Source: an uncultured Hoeflea sp.
Lineage (GTDB): Bacteria; Pseudomonadota; Alphaproteobacteria; Rhizobiales; Rhizobiaceae
DNA length: 64,000 bases
NCBI RefSeq assembly: GCF_947501405.1
Contig: NZ_CANMVK010000003.1
Location: 310,001 to 374,000 of the forward strand
Direction: 5' to 3'
The notes under the pieces are model-generated. The model made no database searches. It had not been told where the DNA came from and saw only the letters and a list, made by a program, of their open reading frames with translations. A program made the position numbers and the translations under genes. This document shows, piece by piece, positions 29,901-40,187 of this stretch (position 1 is the stretch's first letter; every line of letters begins with the position of its first letter).

Positions 29901-30695
29901 ATGCCCCATTCGAAGAACCGGATCATCACCATCGCCAATCAGAAGGGCGGCGTGGGAAAGACTACGACAGCTATCAATCTGGCCACGGCTCTCGCAGCGA
30001 TCGGTGAGGAGGTGCTGATCGTCGACATCGATCCGCAGGGTAATGCCAGCACCGGGCTGGGGATCGAACGCAAAGACCGCGGTGTGTCGGCCTACGATCT
30101 GTTGACCCAGAACGCCACCGTGGCAGAGACCGCAGTGCAGACCGCAGTTCCGCATCTGAGCATCATTCCCTCAACAATGGACCTTCTGGGGGTCGAGATG
30201 GAGATCGCCGGCGTTCAGGACCGGGTGTTCCGGCTGCGCAAGGCCCTGCAATCAGACGCAGCCCAAGCTTACGATTACATCCTGATCGACTGCCCGCCCT
30301 CGCTCAACCTCCTGACCATGAACGCGATGGCGGCGGCCCATTCGATACTGGTGCCGCTGCAATGCGAGTTTTTTGCCCTGGAAGGCTTGAGCCAGTTGCT
30401 GGAAACGGTTGGTCAGGTACGAGATTCGCTTAATCCGGCGCTGGATATTCAGGGCATTGTCATGACCATGTATGATTCGCGCAACAATCTCGCGCTTCAG
30501 GTGGTTGACGATGTGCGGGCGCATCTGGGCGACAAAGTCTATCGCACGCTGATTCCGCGCAATGTGCGCGTTTCCGAGGCGCCATCCTATGGCAAACCGG
30601 CGATCCTTTATGATCTCAAATGCGCCGGCAGCCAGGCCTATCTGCAATTGGCGTCAGAAGTGATTCAGCGCGAGCGCAATCGCAAGGCTGCCTGA
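29901..30695 (+). CDS. parA: Chromosome partitioning ATPase ParA
   Basis: A 264-residue Walker-type ATPase. The deviant Walker A KGGVGKTT is at residues 15-22, Walker A' VDIDPQGNAST follows at about 41-51, and Walker B is ILIDCPPSLNL. It dimerises on nucleoid DNA and pulls ParB-parS complexes during chromosome segregation. The gene is 17 bases after rsmG and 20 before parB, and the chromosomal type is confirmed by its origin-side neighbours. Confidence 0.97.
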   Translation: MPHSKNRIITIANQKGGVGKTTTAINLATALAAIGEEVLIVDIDPQGNASTGLGIERKDRGVSAYDLLTQNATVAETAVQTAVPHLSIIPSTMDLLGVEMEIAGVQDRVFRLRKALQSDAAQAYDYILIDCPPSLNLLTMNAMAAAHSILVPLQCEFFALEGLSQLLETVGQVRDSLNPALDIQGIVMTMYDSRNNLALQVVDDVRAHLGDKVYRTLIPRNVRVSEAPSYGKPAILYDLKCAGSQAYLQLASEVIQRERNRKAA

Positions 30696-30715
30696 CGAAG
30701 CGGTAGGCAGCGGGA

Positions 30716-31627
30716 ATGGATATGAAAATGGCAGATGATGCATCGAAAAAGCGTTTGGGAAGGGGTCTGGCGGCATTGATCGGCGAGATCGACCAACCGG
30801 TCTCGTCGCCGGCGAAAGCTGCGGTTTCGGCGGACCGGATGGCTCCGATCGAGCATGTTACCCGCAATCCGCGCAATCCGCGCCGCAATTTCGATCCGTC
30901 CGATCTCGAGGATCTGTCGCGGTCGATCCGGCAGCACGGGGTGGTCCAGCCGGTGGTGGTGCGACGTGCGGAGACTGATCGGTATGAGATCATCGCCGGA
31001 GAACGGCGCTGGCGGGCGTCGCAAATGGCCGGGCTGGTGGAGATTCCGGTCATCGTCCGGGACGTCGATGACAAGACGGCCCTTGAAATCGCCATCGTCG
31101 AGAATGTGCAGCGCGCCGATCTCAATGCGTTGGAAGAGGCGCAGGGCTATGAGCAGCTGATCGCCCAGTACGATTACACCCAGAACGATCTGGGCGAAGT
31201 GATTGGCAAGAGCCGCAGCCATGTCGCGAATTCGCTCCGGCTGCTCAAGCTGCCGCCGGAGGTGCAGACAATGCTGTCTGAGGGTGCGCTGTCGGCCGGG
31301 CATGCCCGCGCGATCGTCTCCACGCCAGATCCTGTGGCTTTGGCGGGCCAGATCGTCGATGGTGGATTGTCGGTTCGTGACGCCGAGAGATTGGCGCAGC
31401 GGCAATCGGAGCGTACCGGTCAGGACAGCGCGCCGGAAACCAAATCCGCCAGTGGCGCCGAGGCCAAGGATGCCGATACGCTGGCTCTGGAGAAGAGCCT
31501 GTCCGATGTGCTCGGTCTGAAAGTGCAGCTGGCGCATAAGGGCATGGGCGGGCAAATGCGCATCGACTACAAATCGCTCGAACAGCTGGATGAACTTTGC
31601 CGGCTATTGGGTGAAAATCGCGAGTGA
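30716..31627 (+). CDS. parB: Chromosome partitioning protein ParB
   Basis: A 303-residue CTPase clamp binding parS. LGRGLAALIGE near the N-terminus is the ParA-stimulating motif; IIAGERRWRASQMAGL holds the GERRxRA CTP-binding box; ENVQRADLNALEEAQGY and the helix-turn-helix (EVIGKSRSHVANSLRLLKLP) bind parS; the C-terminus is the dimerisation domain. ATGs at 30716, 30722 and 30728 are all possible; GGGA lies best placed for 30722. The five parS sites upstream are its targets. Confidence 0.97.
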   Translation: MDMKMADDASKKRLGRGLAALIGEIDQPVSSPAKAAVSADRMAPIEHVTRNPRNPRRNFDPSDLEDLSRSIRQHGVVQPVVVRRAETDRYEIIAGERRWRASQMAGLVEIPVIVRDVDDKTALEIAIVENVQRADLNALEEAQGYEQLIAQYDYTQNDLGEVIGKSRSHVANSLRLLKLPPEVQTMLSEGALSAGHARAIVSTPDPVALAGQIVDGGLSVRDAERLAQRQSERTGQDSAPETKSASGAEAKDADTLALEKSLSDVLGLKVQLAHKGMGGQMRIDYKSLEQLDELCRLLGENRE

Positions 31628-31682
31628 TTTCAAAGCATTGTGCCACATAATAGGCGGGAATGCGTCACTGTTTTCGGTCGTA

Positions 31683-32711
31683 CTAGCGGCTGAGCAAACA
31701 GGTTCGTAGCAGGGCCTGCCGGGCAATCGAGGCTTCCAGTTGCGGCCGCCGCCGGGTCTCAAGCACGGCTTGGGACAGGCGCCGCATTTCTGCGTTGATG
31801 GCATCAAGCCTCCAGTGCCGCAGCGCGCGTTCGACCACCGGTTTGCGCTTGAAATGGATGCCGCGGCCTTTCTCGGCCATCACTTGTGCCGGCTGTCGCG
31901 CGTGGTTTTCAACCAGCGCCCGCATGGCGTCGAGCTGCTCGAATTGAACCAAACACCCGCGCAACACCAGAAACACCGAGGTCTTGGAGGTGAGAATCCG
32001 CTCGAGCGCGGCTTCAAGCCGCGCCGGTTGACCGCTGAAAACGGCCTCGATTGCGTCATCAACGGACAATGCCGCGACATCGCCAATGGCAGCCAGAACA
32101 TCTTCATCGGTAACCGTGCCGGAGCCGTGACAATATAGCGCCAGCTTGCGCAACTCGCCACGGCTGGCGAGCCGGTCACCGCCGAGCAGTTGCGCCAGCC
32201 GCTGTCGCGCGTCGCCTTGAATGGTAAGGCCGGCGGCGCCCAGTTCTTCATCGATTAGCGCCTGAATTCCTCTGGCATCGTCGGCATAACAGGGAATGGC
32301 CAGCGCGGTCTTGGCGTTTTCGACGGTCTTGCGCAGGGAAGAGCCCTTTTTCAGATCGCCGGCTTCGATGAGCAGATGCGAGGAACCCGGATCGGTTCCC
32401 GACAGCGCGGCAATGGATTCCACGAGGCCGCGGTCATTGCCGGCATTCCTGATCCACACCAGGCGGTCGCCGCCAAACAGGCTGATTGCGCCGAATTCAT
32501 CGGCGAGGCGGCCGGGATCGCCGGACAGATCGGAGGCCTCCAGCTTCAGGACTGCGAAATCGTCACCGAGATCTACGCCGGTCTTTGCAGCAATTTGCTT
32601 CGCCCGCTCGGAGACCAGCCCGCGATCGGGTCCGTAAACCAGAACTATGCGATAGGGCGTGCCCTGGCGTTTGGCGAAAGCGGCAAACTCGTGGGCCTTG
32701 ATCTGTGCCAT
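31683..32711 (-). CDS. holA: DNA polymerase III delta subunit
   Basis: A 342-residue clamp-loader subunit that opens the beta clamp. Domains follow the family: an N-terminal AAA-like fold (YRIVLVYGPDRGLVSERA, about residues 20-38; no functional P-loop), FGGDRLVWIRN, LLGGDRLASRGELRKLALYC as the domain II signature (about 176-195), and the C-terminal collar domain. It converges with parB at a 55-base gap and follows lptE by 21 bases. Confidence 0.94.
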   Translation of the reverse strand: MAQIKAHEFAAFAKRQGTPYRIVLVYGPDRGLVSERAKQIAAKTGVDLGDDFAVLKLEASDLSGDPGRLADEFGAISLFGGDRLVWIRNAGNDRGLVESIAALSGTDPGSSHLLIEAGDLKKGSSLRKTVENAKTALAIPCYADDARGIQALIDEELGAAGLTIQGDARQRLAQLLGGDRLASRGELRKLALYCHGSGTVTDEDVLAAIGDVAALSVDDAIEAVFSGQPARLEAALERILTSKTSVFLVLRGCLVQFEQLDAMRALVENHARQPAQVMAEKGRGIHFKRKPVVERALRHWRLDAINAEMRRLSQAVLETRRRPQLEASIARQALLRTCLLSR

Positions 32712-32732
32712 GGCGCCGATCCGCGGCCCGGC

Positions 32733-33236
32733 TCAGCGTGGCAACACAGAGGCGACATCTGCCTGGATCATGGCCGCAACGGCTCGGGCCGCGCGATTTT
32801 CGGCCTCAAGCTTGGCGCGCTCCTGAGCAAAGTGCTGTGACGGCAGATCGAGCTGTGCATCCGCGGCGCGGCTGCCGGATTTGAGGGTTTCTCCGGTGGC
32901 GACGGTTATCAGCGTGTAGCTGGCGGTGACCGTGGTGCGTGCGGCGGAAAACTCGTTGTCTATGCCACCGGGCAACAGACCGGCGGTGCTGGAGCTGACG
33001 CTTAAATCAAGACGGTAATCGGCATCAGTACGTTCACCGCCAAACCCCAAAACCAGATTGTTGCGGACCAGTTGTTCCACACGCGAATCAGCGACCGAGA
33101 CGGTTACCGAACGGTCCTGTGCCGAGATCGAGCCATAAAGTGGTTGTGCCTGGCATCCCGCAAGCAGGACGGCGCCCAGCGCCAAAGCCGCAGCTTTCGC
33201 CATCCAACGCTGTTCAACGGCTTCAAACGACGACAT
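32733..33236 (-). CDS. lptE: LPS-assembly lipoprotein LptE
   Basis: A 167-residue lipoprotein: hydrophobic signal followed by lipobox LLAGC with the lipidated Cys28. The remaining domain matches LptE ([12 protein letters not shown], then [12 protein letters not shown]), which plugs the LptD outer-membrane barrel during LPS export. The start at 33236 has GGAGG 8 bases upstream and overlaps the end of leuS by 14 bases. The leuS-lptE-holA order is standard in alphaproteobacteria. Confidence 0.9.
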   Translation of the reverse strand: MSSFEAVEQRWMAKAAALALGAVLLAGCQAQPLYGSISAQDRSVTVSVADSRVEQLVRNNLVLGFGGERTDADYRLDLSVSSSTAGLLPGGIDNEFSAARTTVTASYTLITVATGETLKSGSRAADAQLDLPSQHFAQERAKLEAENRAARAVAAMIQADVASVLPR

Positions 33237-35853
33237 TAACGATCCTCCCGGGAACGATGATGAGCTTGCGCGGCGGGTTGCCGCTGGTGGCCGCCCGGAC
33301 GATGTCCAGCGCCAGAACTGCCTGTTCGACGGCAGCTTGATCGGCATCGCGGGCAATTGTCAAATCGCCACGCTTTTTGCCGTTGATCTGCACCGGCAGC
33401 GTGATCTGGTCGTCGGTCACCAGCGCCTGATCGTAACCGGGCCAGGGGGTTGTCGATACCATCCCGTCATTGCCCAGCAATTGCCAGCATTCCTCGGCAA
33501 AATGCGGCATCATCGGCGCCATGAGCTGGATCAGCTGATTGGCGGCCTGGCGGCAGGCGGAGCGAAGCGCGTCATCGGCCTTGTTCGCGGCAACATCGTT
33601 CAGCGGGCCGGCCAGCGTGTTGACCAGCTCATAGAGCCGGGCGATCGCCTTGTTGAAGGCAAGCTTATCGATGTCTTCGCCCACGGCCTTGACCGTCTTG
33701 TGTGCCGCGCGGGAGACCTCGAGAGCGCGGCCATTGTCACCGGCCTGCGGTTCAGCGGTCTTGAGCTGGTTCGCGGCTTCGCCAAGCAAGCGCCAGATGC
33801 GCTGCACAAAGCGGTGCGCGCCCTCGACGCCGGCCTCTGTCCAGATGACGTCGCGTTCGGGCGGAGAGTCAGACAGCATGAAAAACCGTGCCGTGTCGGC
33901 ACCGTAACCGTCGATAATATCGTCGGGATCGATGACGTTCCTTTTCGATTTCGACATCTTCTCGATCGAGCCGATGGTCAGTTCCTGGCCGCTGGAAGTC
34001 TGGCGGGCAATGCGTTGGCCGTCGCGGTCCTCGATCGTTACATCGGCCGGCGCGATCCACTCGCCCTTGCCGTCATGCTCGGCGCGATAGGTCTCGTGCA
34101 CGACCATGCCTTGCGTAAACAGGCCCTTGAACGGTTCTTTAAGTTCCACATGGCCGGTCTTGCGCATGGCGCGGGTGAAGAAGCGCGAATAGAGCAGATG
34201 CAAGATCGCGTGCTCGATACCGCCAATGTACTGATCCACCGGCAACCAGGCGCTGGCAACCGCAGGATCGGTGGGCGTGTCGTGGCGCGGCGCGGTAAAG
34301 CGGGCGAAATACCACGACGAATCGACAAATGTGTCCATGGTGTCGGTTTCACGCCGGGCGCCGGCGCCGCATTCGGGACAGGCCACGTGCCGCCAGGTCG
34401 GATGATGATCGAGCGGGTTGCCCGGCTTGTCCAGCGTCACGTCATCGGGAAGCTCAACCGGCAGATCCTTGGCAGGTACCGGCACCACGCCACAGGCATC
34501 GCAGTGAATCACCGGAATCGGTGCACCCCAATAGCGCTGGCGCGACAGGCCCCAGTCCCGCAAACGGTAATTGGTCCGGCGCGCGGCTTGTGGCGCGTCG
34601 CCCAGGGTTTGGGATTCCAACAGGTCGGAGACCTTGTCAAAGGCGGCGGCCGGCGTCAGCCCATCAAGGTCACGGGAGTTGATCATCACCCCGTCGCCGA
34701 CATAGGCCTCGTCGGTGATGTTGAAGACCGCCGCATCGGCACTGGCCGGCATCACCACCGGAATGACCGGCAAATTGTATTTGCGGGCGAAATCCAGGTC
34801 GCGCTGATCGCCCGAGGGACAACCGAAAATCGCACCTGTGCCGTAATCCATCAGCACGAAATTGGCGATGTAGACCGGCACGGTCCAATCGGGGTCGAGC
34901 GGATGCGCCACTTCGAGCGGTGTTTTCAGTCCGATCTTCTCGGCGGTTTCCAGTGCTGCCAGGGAGGTTCCGGCGCGGCGGCACTGGTCGCAGAACTCGG
35001 CAATCGCCAGATCCTTTGCGGCTAACTCGCGGGCGATCGGGTGATCGGCGGCGATCGCCAGGAAGGAGGCGCCGTAGAGCGTGTCGGGCCGGGTGGTGTA
35101 AACCTCGATGTCACTTGCGCCACCGGCCTTTGCCGGCTCGGTGATCTCCCAGCGCAGCATCAAACCCTCGGATTTGCCGATCCAGTTTTTCTGCATCAGC
35201 CGGACTTTTTCCGGCCACTGGTCCAACTCGTCGAGCGATTGCAGCAGATCCTCGGCAAAATCGGAGATACGGAAAAACCACTGCGTCAATTCGCGCTGTT
35301 CAACCAGGGCTCCGGAGCGCCAGCCGCGACCATCGATAACCTGCTCATTGGCGAGCACGGTCATGTCGACCGGATCCCAGTTGACTTTAGAGTTGCGGCG
35401 ATAGATCAGCCCGGCCTCGAGGAAATCAAGAAACAGCGCCTGTTGCTGTTTGTAGTAATCGACATCGCAGGTGGCGAATTCGCGGCTCCAGTCCAGCGAC
35501 AGGCCCATGGATTTGAGCTGGGCGCGCATGGCGTCGATATTGGCGTAGGTCCATTCGCGCGGGTGTACCTTGTTCTGGATCGCCGCATTCTCGGCGGGCA
35601 TGCCGAAGGCGTCCCATCCCATGGGATGCAACACATTGAAACCGCGCGCCCGTTTGTAGCGCGCCACCACATCGCCCATGGCGTAATTGCGGACATGACC
35701 CATGTGGATGCGGCCCGACGGGTAGGGAAACATCTCCAGCACGTAGTATTTCGGGTCAGGACTGCCGGTGTCCGTCTCGAAAATCCGCGCCTCTTCCCAA
35801 ACCTGCTGCCAGCGGCGTTCGGCCTGTTTGGGATTGTATCTTTCAACTGCCAT
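33223..35853 (-). CDS. leuS: Leucyl-tRNA synthetase
   Basis: An 876-residue class I synthetase. The HIGH motif appears as [13 protein letters not shown] near residue 51, the CP1 editing domain sits centrally, a zinc-type segment CDACGV is followed by CPECGAG, and KMSKSKRN is the KMSKS loop near residue 632. The C-terminal anticodon-binding domain is complete ([16 protein letters not shown]). It is first in an operon with lptE and holA. Confidence 0.97.
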   Translation of the reverse strand: MAVERYNPKQAERRWQQVWEEARIFETDTGSPDPKYYVLEMFPYPSGRIHMGHVRNYAMGDVVARYKRARGFNVLHPMGWDAFGMPAENAAIQNKVHPREWTYANIDAMRAQLKSMGLSLDWSREFATCDVDYYKQQQALFLDFLEAGLIYRRNSKVNWDPVDMTVLANEQVIDGRGWRSGALVEQRELTQWFFRISDFAEDLLQSLDELDQWPEKVRLMQKNWIGKSEGLMLRWEITEPAKAGGASDIEVYTTRPDTLYGASFLAIAADHPIARELAAKDLAIAEFCDQCRRAGTSLAALETAEKIGLKTPLEVAHPLDPDWTVPVYIANFVLMDYGTGAIFGCPSGDQRDLDFARKYNLPVIPVVMPASADAAVFNITDEAYVGDGVMINSRDLDGLTPAAAFDKVSDLLESQTLGDAPQAARRTNYRLRDWGLSRQRYWGAPIPVIHCDACGVVPVPAKDLPVELPDDVTLDKPGNPLDHHPTWRHVACPECGAGARRETDTMDTFVDSSWYFARFTAPRHDTPTDPAVASAWLPVDQYIGGIEHAILHLLYSRFFTRAMRKTGHVELKEPFKGLFTQGMVVHETYRAEHDGKGEWIAPADVTIEDRDGQRIARQTSSGQELTIGSIEKMSKSKRNVIDPDDIIDGYGADTARFFMLSDSPPERDVIWTEAGVEGAHRFVQRIWRLLGEAANQLKTAEPQAGDNGRALEVSRAAHKTVKAVGEDIDKLAFNKAIARLYELVNTLAGPLNDVAANKADDALRSACRQAANQLIQLMAPMMPHFAEECWQLLGNDGMVSTTPWPGYDQALVTDDQITLPVQINGKKRGDLTIARDADQAAVEQAVLALDIVRAATSGNPPRKLIIVPGRIVNVVV

Positions 35854-36091
35854 ATTGGATCACCAGAAACCCTGCCCGATTTGGCCGCGACCTTCACCAT
35901 GAAACCCGGCAAGCGTCAACCATTGAGCCCGCATCTGGTGCATGTTCAAAGACATCGTTGTGTTCATTTTAATCCCGGCGTGGTCTGAACCCCACACGGG
36001 CATGCGGCAATCGGCGCGGCGCATTGGCAAGCTTAGCGGGCTGCGCTAACACCGGGCACCGGATCGTCGCGACACCGCAAGGAGCAGCAAA

Positions 36092-36751
36092 TTGGATGTC
36101 ACCGAGAATCTTGAGCATGTGCGCGCTGCGGTAGCAGCGGCCGAACGCGATGCCGGCCGAACGGCCGGATCAGTGGGGCTGATTGCAGTGTCCAAGACCA
36201 AACCGGCAGAAGAGATCAGGCAGGCAATCGCGGCCGGGCAACGGGTGTTCGGGGAGAACCGGGTTCAGGAGGCGCAATCGAAGTGGCCGGAGCTGAAAGC
36301 GCAAACGCCGGATATCGAGCTGCACCTGATTGGTCCGCTGCAATCGAACAAGACCGCAGATGCGGTGGCGCTGTTTGATGTGATCCAGACGGTGGACCGG
36401 GAGAAGATCGCTCGCGAAATCGCCCGCGAGATTGCCAAGCAGGGCCGGACGCCTGGCCTGTTCATTCAGGTCAACACCGGTTCGGAGCCACAAAAGGCCG
36501 GGATCGAACCGGAGGCAGCCGCTCAGTTCATCGATCTGTGCCGCAATGAGCTGGGTCTTTCGATCCGCGGATTGATGTGCATTCCGCCGTTTGAAGACAA
36601 TCCGGGGCCGCATTTCGCGCTTCTGAGAAAGATCGCGAAGGCAGCGGGGCTTGAGGAGTTGTCGATGGGGATGTCGGATGATTTCGAAACGGCGATAGCT
36701 TTCGGAGCGACCCATGTCCGTGTTGGATCGGCGATTTTCGGAGCCCGCTGA
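36092..36751 (+). CDS. YggS family pyridoxal phosphate homeostasis protein
   Basis: A 219-residue fold-III PLP-binding protein. LIAVSKTKPAEEIRQAI contains the PLP lysine (K35), followed by FGENRVQEAQSKW, HLIGPLQSNK, and the phosphate-binding end MGMSDDFETAIAFGATHVRVGSAIFG. The family keeps free PLP in balance and affects amino acid metabolism. The start is TTG at 36092 with GGAG 8 bases upstream; no ATG is available before the conserved domain. It lies alone between leuS (divergent) and a long gene-free stretch. Confidence 0.93.
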   Translation: MDVTENLEHVRAAVAAAERDAGRTAGSVGLIAVSKTKPAEEIRQAIAAGQRVFGENRVQEAQSKWPELKAQTPDIELHLIGPLQSNKTADAVALFDVIQTVDREKIAREIAREIAKQGRTPGLFIQVNTGSEPQKAGIEPEAAAQFIDLCRNELGLSIRGLMCIPPFEDNPGPHFALLRKIAKAAGLEELSMGMSDDFETAIAFGATHVRVGSAIFGAR

Positions 36752-36857
36752 AACCGATCGAGGGCTGCAGCGTGCAGTAAAAAGAGTTGCATCTCCGATG
36801 CCGTCCCCGCATTGATCGGTGGTGTTCGCTCCCGGGCTTTCAGGGCGCTTGTTTAAT

Positions 36858-36874
36858 CCATACCTTGAGTATGG
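36858..36874 (+). repeat. Palindromic 17-base motif, copy 1
   Basis: CCATACCTTGAGTATGG: arms CCATAC and GTATGG around CTTGA. Copy 2 is in inverse orientation 136 bases away and differs at two positions. Operator-like, function unknown. Confidence 0.55.
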
Positions 36875-36993
36875 TGCGTGCATTGGGCCACAATCATCCT
36901 CAGTGAGGCACGCGTAAAGCCGAGCGCTTGGAATCTGTCCGATATCGCCAGATCTTGATGGGTGACAGAGGTCCGAGCGTCATCAATAATGCA

Positions 36994-37010
36994 GCATACT
37001 CAAAGTATGG
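36994..37010 (-). repeat. Palindromic 17-base motif, copy 2
   Basis: Read on the minus strand, CCATACTTTGAGTATGC; 15 of 17 bases equal copy 1. On the plus strand the arms CATACT and AGTATG flank CAA. Confidence 0.55.
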
Positions 37011-37172
37011 AATGCGAAACCGGACCGGCCATGGCAAGGAACGCTCCTGGCCCCCGAGCCTATGCGTCAAGGCCGGGCGCGGGCGGTATTCAGCCTGAGG
37101 CGACCGTGATTTTTACGGCACATTCGGACTTACTTGACGGGGAGCGCGGGAATTGATGTGCTGCTGCAGGTG

Positions 37173-37188
37173 CTCAAATCGATTTGAG
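37173..37188. promoter_or_regulatory. Perfect 16-base palindrome upstream of prpE
   Basis: CTCAAATCGATTTGAG is its own reverse complement and lies about 96 bases before the prpE start, a usual place for a dimeric repressor or activator site. No T-run follows, so a terminator is unlikely. Confidence 0.5.
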
Positions 37189-37283
37189 GCCAAAACCTAG
37201 CATATTGTCTAGTTTCCGGCGGGGTCACGTCCGCCTAGGGTGCGCCGGATTTGCATTGATCGGCAGCGTTGGAGGAGGGTGTC

Positions 37284-39194
37284 ATGGCGAGCGCTTATGG
37301 TGAAGTCTATGCGGAGTGGCGTGCGGATCCGGAAAAATTCTGGATGGATCAGGCCGCTGCGATCGACTGGTTTACCAAGCCGGAGGCGGCTTTCGATCCC
37401 TCGATGGGCGCATACGGAAGCTGGTTTACCGGCGGGATCACCAATACCTGCCACAATTGCCTTGACCGGCATGTGAGTGCTGGACGCGGCGAGCAGGCGG
37501 CGATCATCTATGACAGCCCGATCACCGGCGCCAAGCGCACCATCAGCTATGCCGAGATGCTTGCGGATGTGGAAGCTTTCGCCGGTGCGCTGTCGGACAA
37601 GGGCGTGGCCAAGGGCGACCGGGTGGTCATCTATATGCCGATGGTGCCCGAGGCGCTGGTGGCGATGCTGGCCTGCGCACGGCTCGGTGCCATTCACTCG
37701 GTGGTGTTTGGCGGCTTTGCGGCTTCCGAGCTCGCCACCCGGATCGAGGATAGCCAGGCCAAACTGGTGGTGTCCGCGTCCTGCGGTATCGAACCGGGGC
37801 GGATCGTCGCCTACAAGCCGCTGCTGGATGAGGCGATTGAGCTATCGGCCCACAAACCCGAAGCAACGGTCATCGTGCAGCGCGACGAACACCGCTGCGA
37901 ACTGATCAAGGGCCGGGACCATGATTATCACGCTTTGATGCAGGCCAACGCCGGGCGTAAAGTCGCCTGTACGCCGGTGGCGGCGACCGATCCGCTCTAC
38001 ATTCTCTACACATCCGGGACCACCGGACAGCCCAAGGGCGTGGTGCGCGACAATGGCGGCCACATGGCGGCTTTGCACTGGTCGATGAATGCGATTTACG
38101 GCGTCAAGCCGGGCGAGGTGTTCTGGGCCGCTTCCGACATCGGCTGGGTGGTCGGCCATTCCTACATCGTCTATGCGCCGCTGTTGCATGGCAACACCAC
38201 CATCGTGTTCGAGGGCAAGCCGGTGGGTACGCCCGATGCCGGCACCTTCTGGCGGGTGATCGCCGAGCACGACGTTGCGGTGTTGTTCACCGCTCCGACG
38301 GCATTCCGGGCAATCCGTAAGGAAGATCCGCAAGGAAGCCTGATCAAGGATTACGACCTGTCCGGCTTCCGGGCGCTGTTTCTGGCCGGTGAGCGCGCTG
38401 ATCCCGACACCATCCAATGGGCCGAGCGGCTACTTGGAGTGCCGGTGATCGACCACTGGTGGCAGACTGAAACCGGCTGGACGATTGCCGGAAACCCGAT
38501 GGGTCTCGGCCTGCTGCCGATCAAGCACGGATCGCCGGCGGTGCCGATGCCGGGCTACGATGTTCAGGTGATCGATGATGCGGGCCACCCGGTCGATGCG
38601 GGGACGCTGGGCAACATCGTGGTCAAGCTGCCGCTGCCGCCGGGCTGCCTGCCGACCTTGTGGAACGCCGAGGCGCGCTTCCAGGATGCCTATCTCGCTG
38701 AGTTCCCGGGCTACTACAAGACCGCGGATGCAGGCTATATCGATGAGGACGGCTATCTCTTCATCATGGCACGCACCGACGACATCATCAATGTCGCCGG
38801 TCACCGGTTGTCGACCGGTGGCATGGAAGAAGCCGTGTCCGGACATCCGGATGTGGCCGAATGCGCCGTGATCGGCATCGCCGACACCATGAAAGGCCAG
38901 ATCCCGGCCGGTTTCATCGTCATCAATTCCGGCGTCGAGCGCTCGGAAGAAGATGTCGAGAAGGAAGTGGTCAAGCTGGTGCGCGAAAAGATCGGGCCGG
39001 TGGCAGCCTTCAAGACGGTGATGGCGGTCAAACGGTTGCCCAAGACCCGCTCGGGCAAGATCCTGCGCGCCACCATGCAGAAGATCGCCGATGGCGAAGG
39101 CTGGAAAATGCCGGCCACCATCGATGATCCCGCCATTCTCGACGAGATCACCGAAACCCTGTCACAGCGCGGGATCAAGAAACCCGACGCCTAG
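37284..39194 (+). CDS. prpE: Propionyl-CoA synthetase (acyl-CoA synthetase, PrpE type)
   Basis: A 636-residue ANL-superfamily enzyme activating propionate (and probably acetate) to the CoA thioester via an acyl-AMP. YTSGTTGQPKG is the ATP-binding P-loop, WWQTETGW the A5 motif, YKTADAG with RTDDIINVAGHRLSTG the hinge region, and KTRSGKILR the C-terminal catalytic lysine site that is often acetylated. The segment LPLPPGCLPTLWN favours PrpE over Acs. The start at 37284 has GGAGG upstream. It follows a repeat-rich leader and precedes an SDR gene. Confidence 0.88.
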   Translation: MASAYGEVYAEWRADPEKFWMDQAAAIDWFTKPEAAFDPSMGAYGSWFTGGITNTCHNCLDRHVSAGRGEQAAIIYDSPITGAKRTISYAEMLADVEAFAGALSDKGVAKGDRVVIYMPMVPEALVAMLACARLGAIHSVVFGGFAASELATRIEDSQAKLVVSASCGIEPGRIVAYKPLLDEAIELSAHKPEATVIVQRDEHRCELIKGRDHDYHALMQANAGRKVACTPVAATDPLYILYTSGTTGQPKGVVRDNGGHMAALHWSMNAIYGVKPGEVFWAASDIGWVVGHSYIVYAPLLHGNTTIVFEGKPVGTPDAGTFWRVIAEHDVAVLFTAPTAFRAIRKEDPQGSLIKDYDLSGFRALFLAGERADPDTIQWAERLLGVPVIDHWWQTETGWTIAGNPMGLGLLPIKHGSPAVPMPGYDVQVIDDAGHPVDAGTLGNIVVKLPLPPGCLPTLWNAEARFQDAYLAEFPGYYKTADAGYIDEDGYLFIMARTDDIINVAGHRLSTGGMEEAVSGHPDVAECAVIGIADTMKGQIPAGFIVINSGVERSEEDVEKEVVKLVREKIGPVAAFKTVMAVKRLPKTRSGKILRATMQKIADGEGWKMPATIDDPAILDEITETLSQRGIKKPDA

Positions 39195-39383
39195 GGCGCG
39201 GCGTTTCTTACAATAGCGAAGCCAGCCGCCGGGCGCTTCGAGCTAAATTCCGGCGCGCTTTGGCCGTGACTTTGCGAACGCGCAGTTCGCGGTGGACGCT
39301 TGCGCGATTTGGTTCTACGGATCAGTCCAATCTGATGCGAACCTGCGCTAGCGGGTCCGTTGTTGTTGACGGAAGGACTGATC

Positions 39384-40169
39384 ATGAGACTGGATGGACG
39401 TACCGCGATCGTCACTGGCGGCGCCAAGGGAATCGGGCTGGCCATCGTACGCCGACTGGCTGCAGAAGGCGCGCGGGTGATGATTGCCGATATCGACGAG
39501 ACCGCCGGCGCGGCCGCGGTGGAGGCGATTGGCAATGGCGGCGAGGTGCGGTTCACAGCCACGGACGTGTCCGAACGGCTTGATGTTCACAATCTGGTGG
39601 CCAAGACCATCGATGCTTTTGGGTCGATCAATGCGTTGGTCAACAATGCCGGAATCGTTCATGCGGCCGATTTTCTCGAGCTTGAGGAAGCCGATTTCGA
39701 TCGGGTGCTCAATGTCAACCTCAAGAGCGCATTTCTGTGTGGCCAGGCGGTGGCGCGGCATATGGTCGAGCAGATCGCCAATGGCAGCGAGCCCGGCTCG
39801 ATCGTCAATATGTCATCGCTCAATGACACCTTGGCGATTGCCAATCAGGTTCCCTACACGGTGTCGAAGGGCGGCATCAGCCAGTTGACCAAGGTGATGG
39901 CGTTGTCGCTGGCCGAACATGGAATTCGCGTCAATGCCGTGGGGCCCGGTTCGATCATGACCGATCTGCTGGCCTCGGTCGCCAACAATCCGGATGTTCG
40001 CACCCGGATCTTGTCGCGCACACCACTGGGGCGAATCGGAGAACCGTCGGAAATTGCTGCGATCACCGCATTCTTATTGTCGGCGGATGCCAGCTATGTC
40101 ACCGGCCAGACGATCTACGCTGATGGCGGCCGTATGCCGCTCAACTACACGGTTCCGGTCAAGGAATAG
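39384..40169 (+). CDS. SDR family oxidoreductase
   Basis: A 261-residue short-chain dehydrogenase. The Rossmann loop TGGAKGIG is near residues 12-19, the NNAG motif follows, and the catalytic Ser and YxxxK are in NMSSLNDT and VPYTVSKGG. C-terminal YVTGQTIYADGG is the classical SDR ending. The start at 39384 has GGAAGG upstream. Substrate is unknown; neighbours give no firm hint. A bidirectional terminator follows the stop. Confidence 0.9.
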   Translation: MRLDGRTAIVTGGAKGIGLAIVRRLAAEGARVMIADIDETAGAAAVEAIGNGGEVRFTATDVSERLDVHNLVAKTIDAFGSINALVNNAGIVHAADFLELEEADFDRVLNVNLKSAFLCGQAVARHMVEQIANGSEPGSIVNMSSLNDTLAIANQVPYTVSKGGISQLTKVMALSLAEHGIRVNAVGPGSIMTDLLASVANNPDVRTRILSRTPLGRIGEPSEIAAITAFLLSADASYVTGQTIYADGGRMPLNYTVPVKE

Positions 40170-40187
40170 TTCCGGAACCGCGGCACA

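Larger units (their letters stand above)
36752..37283. other. 532-base gene-free stretch with several inverted repeats
   Basis: No convincing gene is present; the only open frame of note (36962-37156) has no family resemblance and no SD. The stretch contains two copies, in opposite orientation, of a 17-base palindromic motif (36858 and 36994), a perfect 16-base palindrome (37173-37188) and the imperfect repeat AAACCTAG-N8-CTAGTTT just after it at 37192-37214. It likely holds the prpE promoter and operators. Confidence 0.6.

Noticed and set aside
33337-35025. 562-codon plus-strand open frame opposite leuS
   Set aside because: Antisense shadow of a high-GC gene; leuS is unmistakable and the translated frame has no family-like blocks.
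36962-37156. 64-codon open frame before prpE
   Set aside because: No SD, no family resemblance, and it contains half of the palindromic motif pair.
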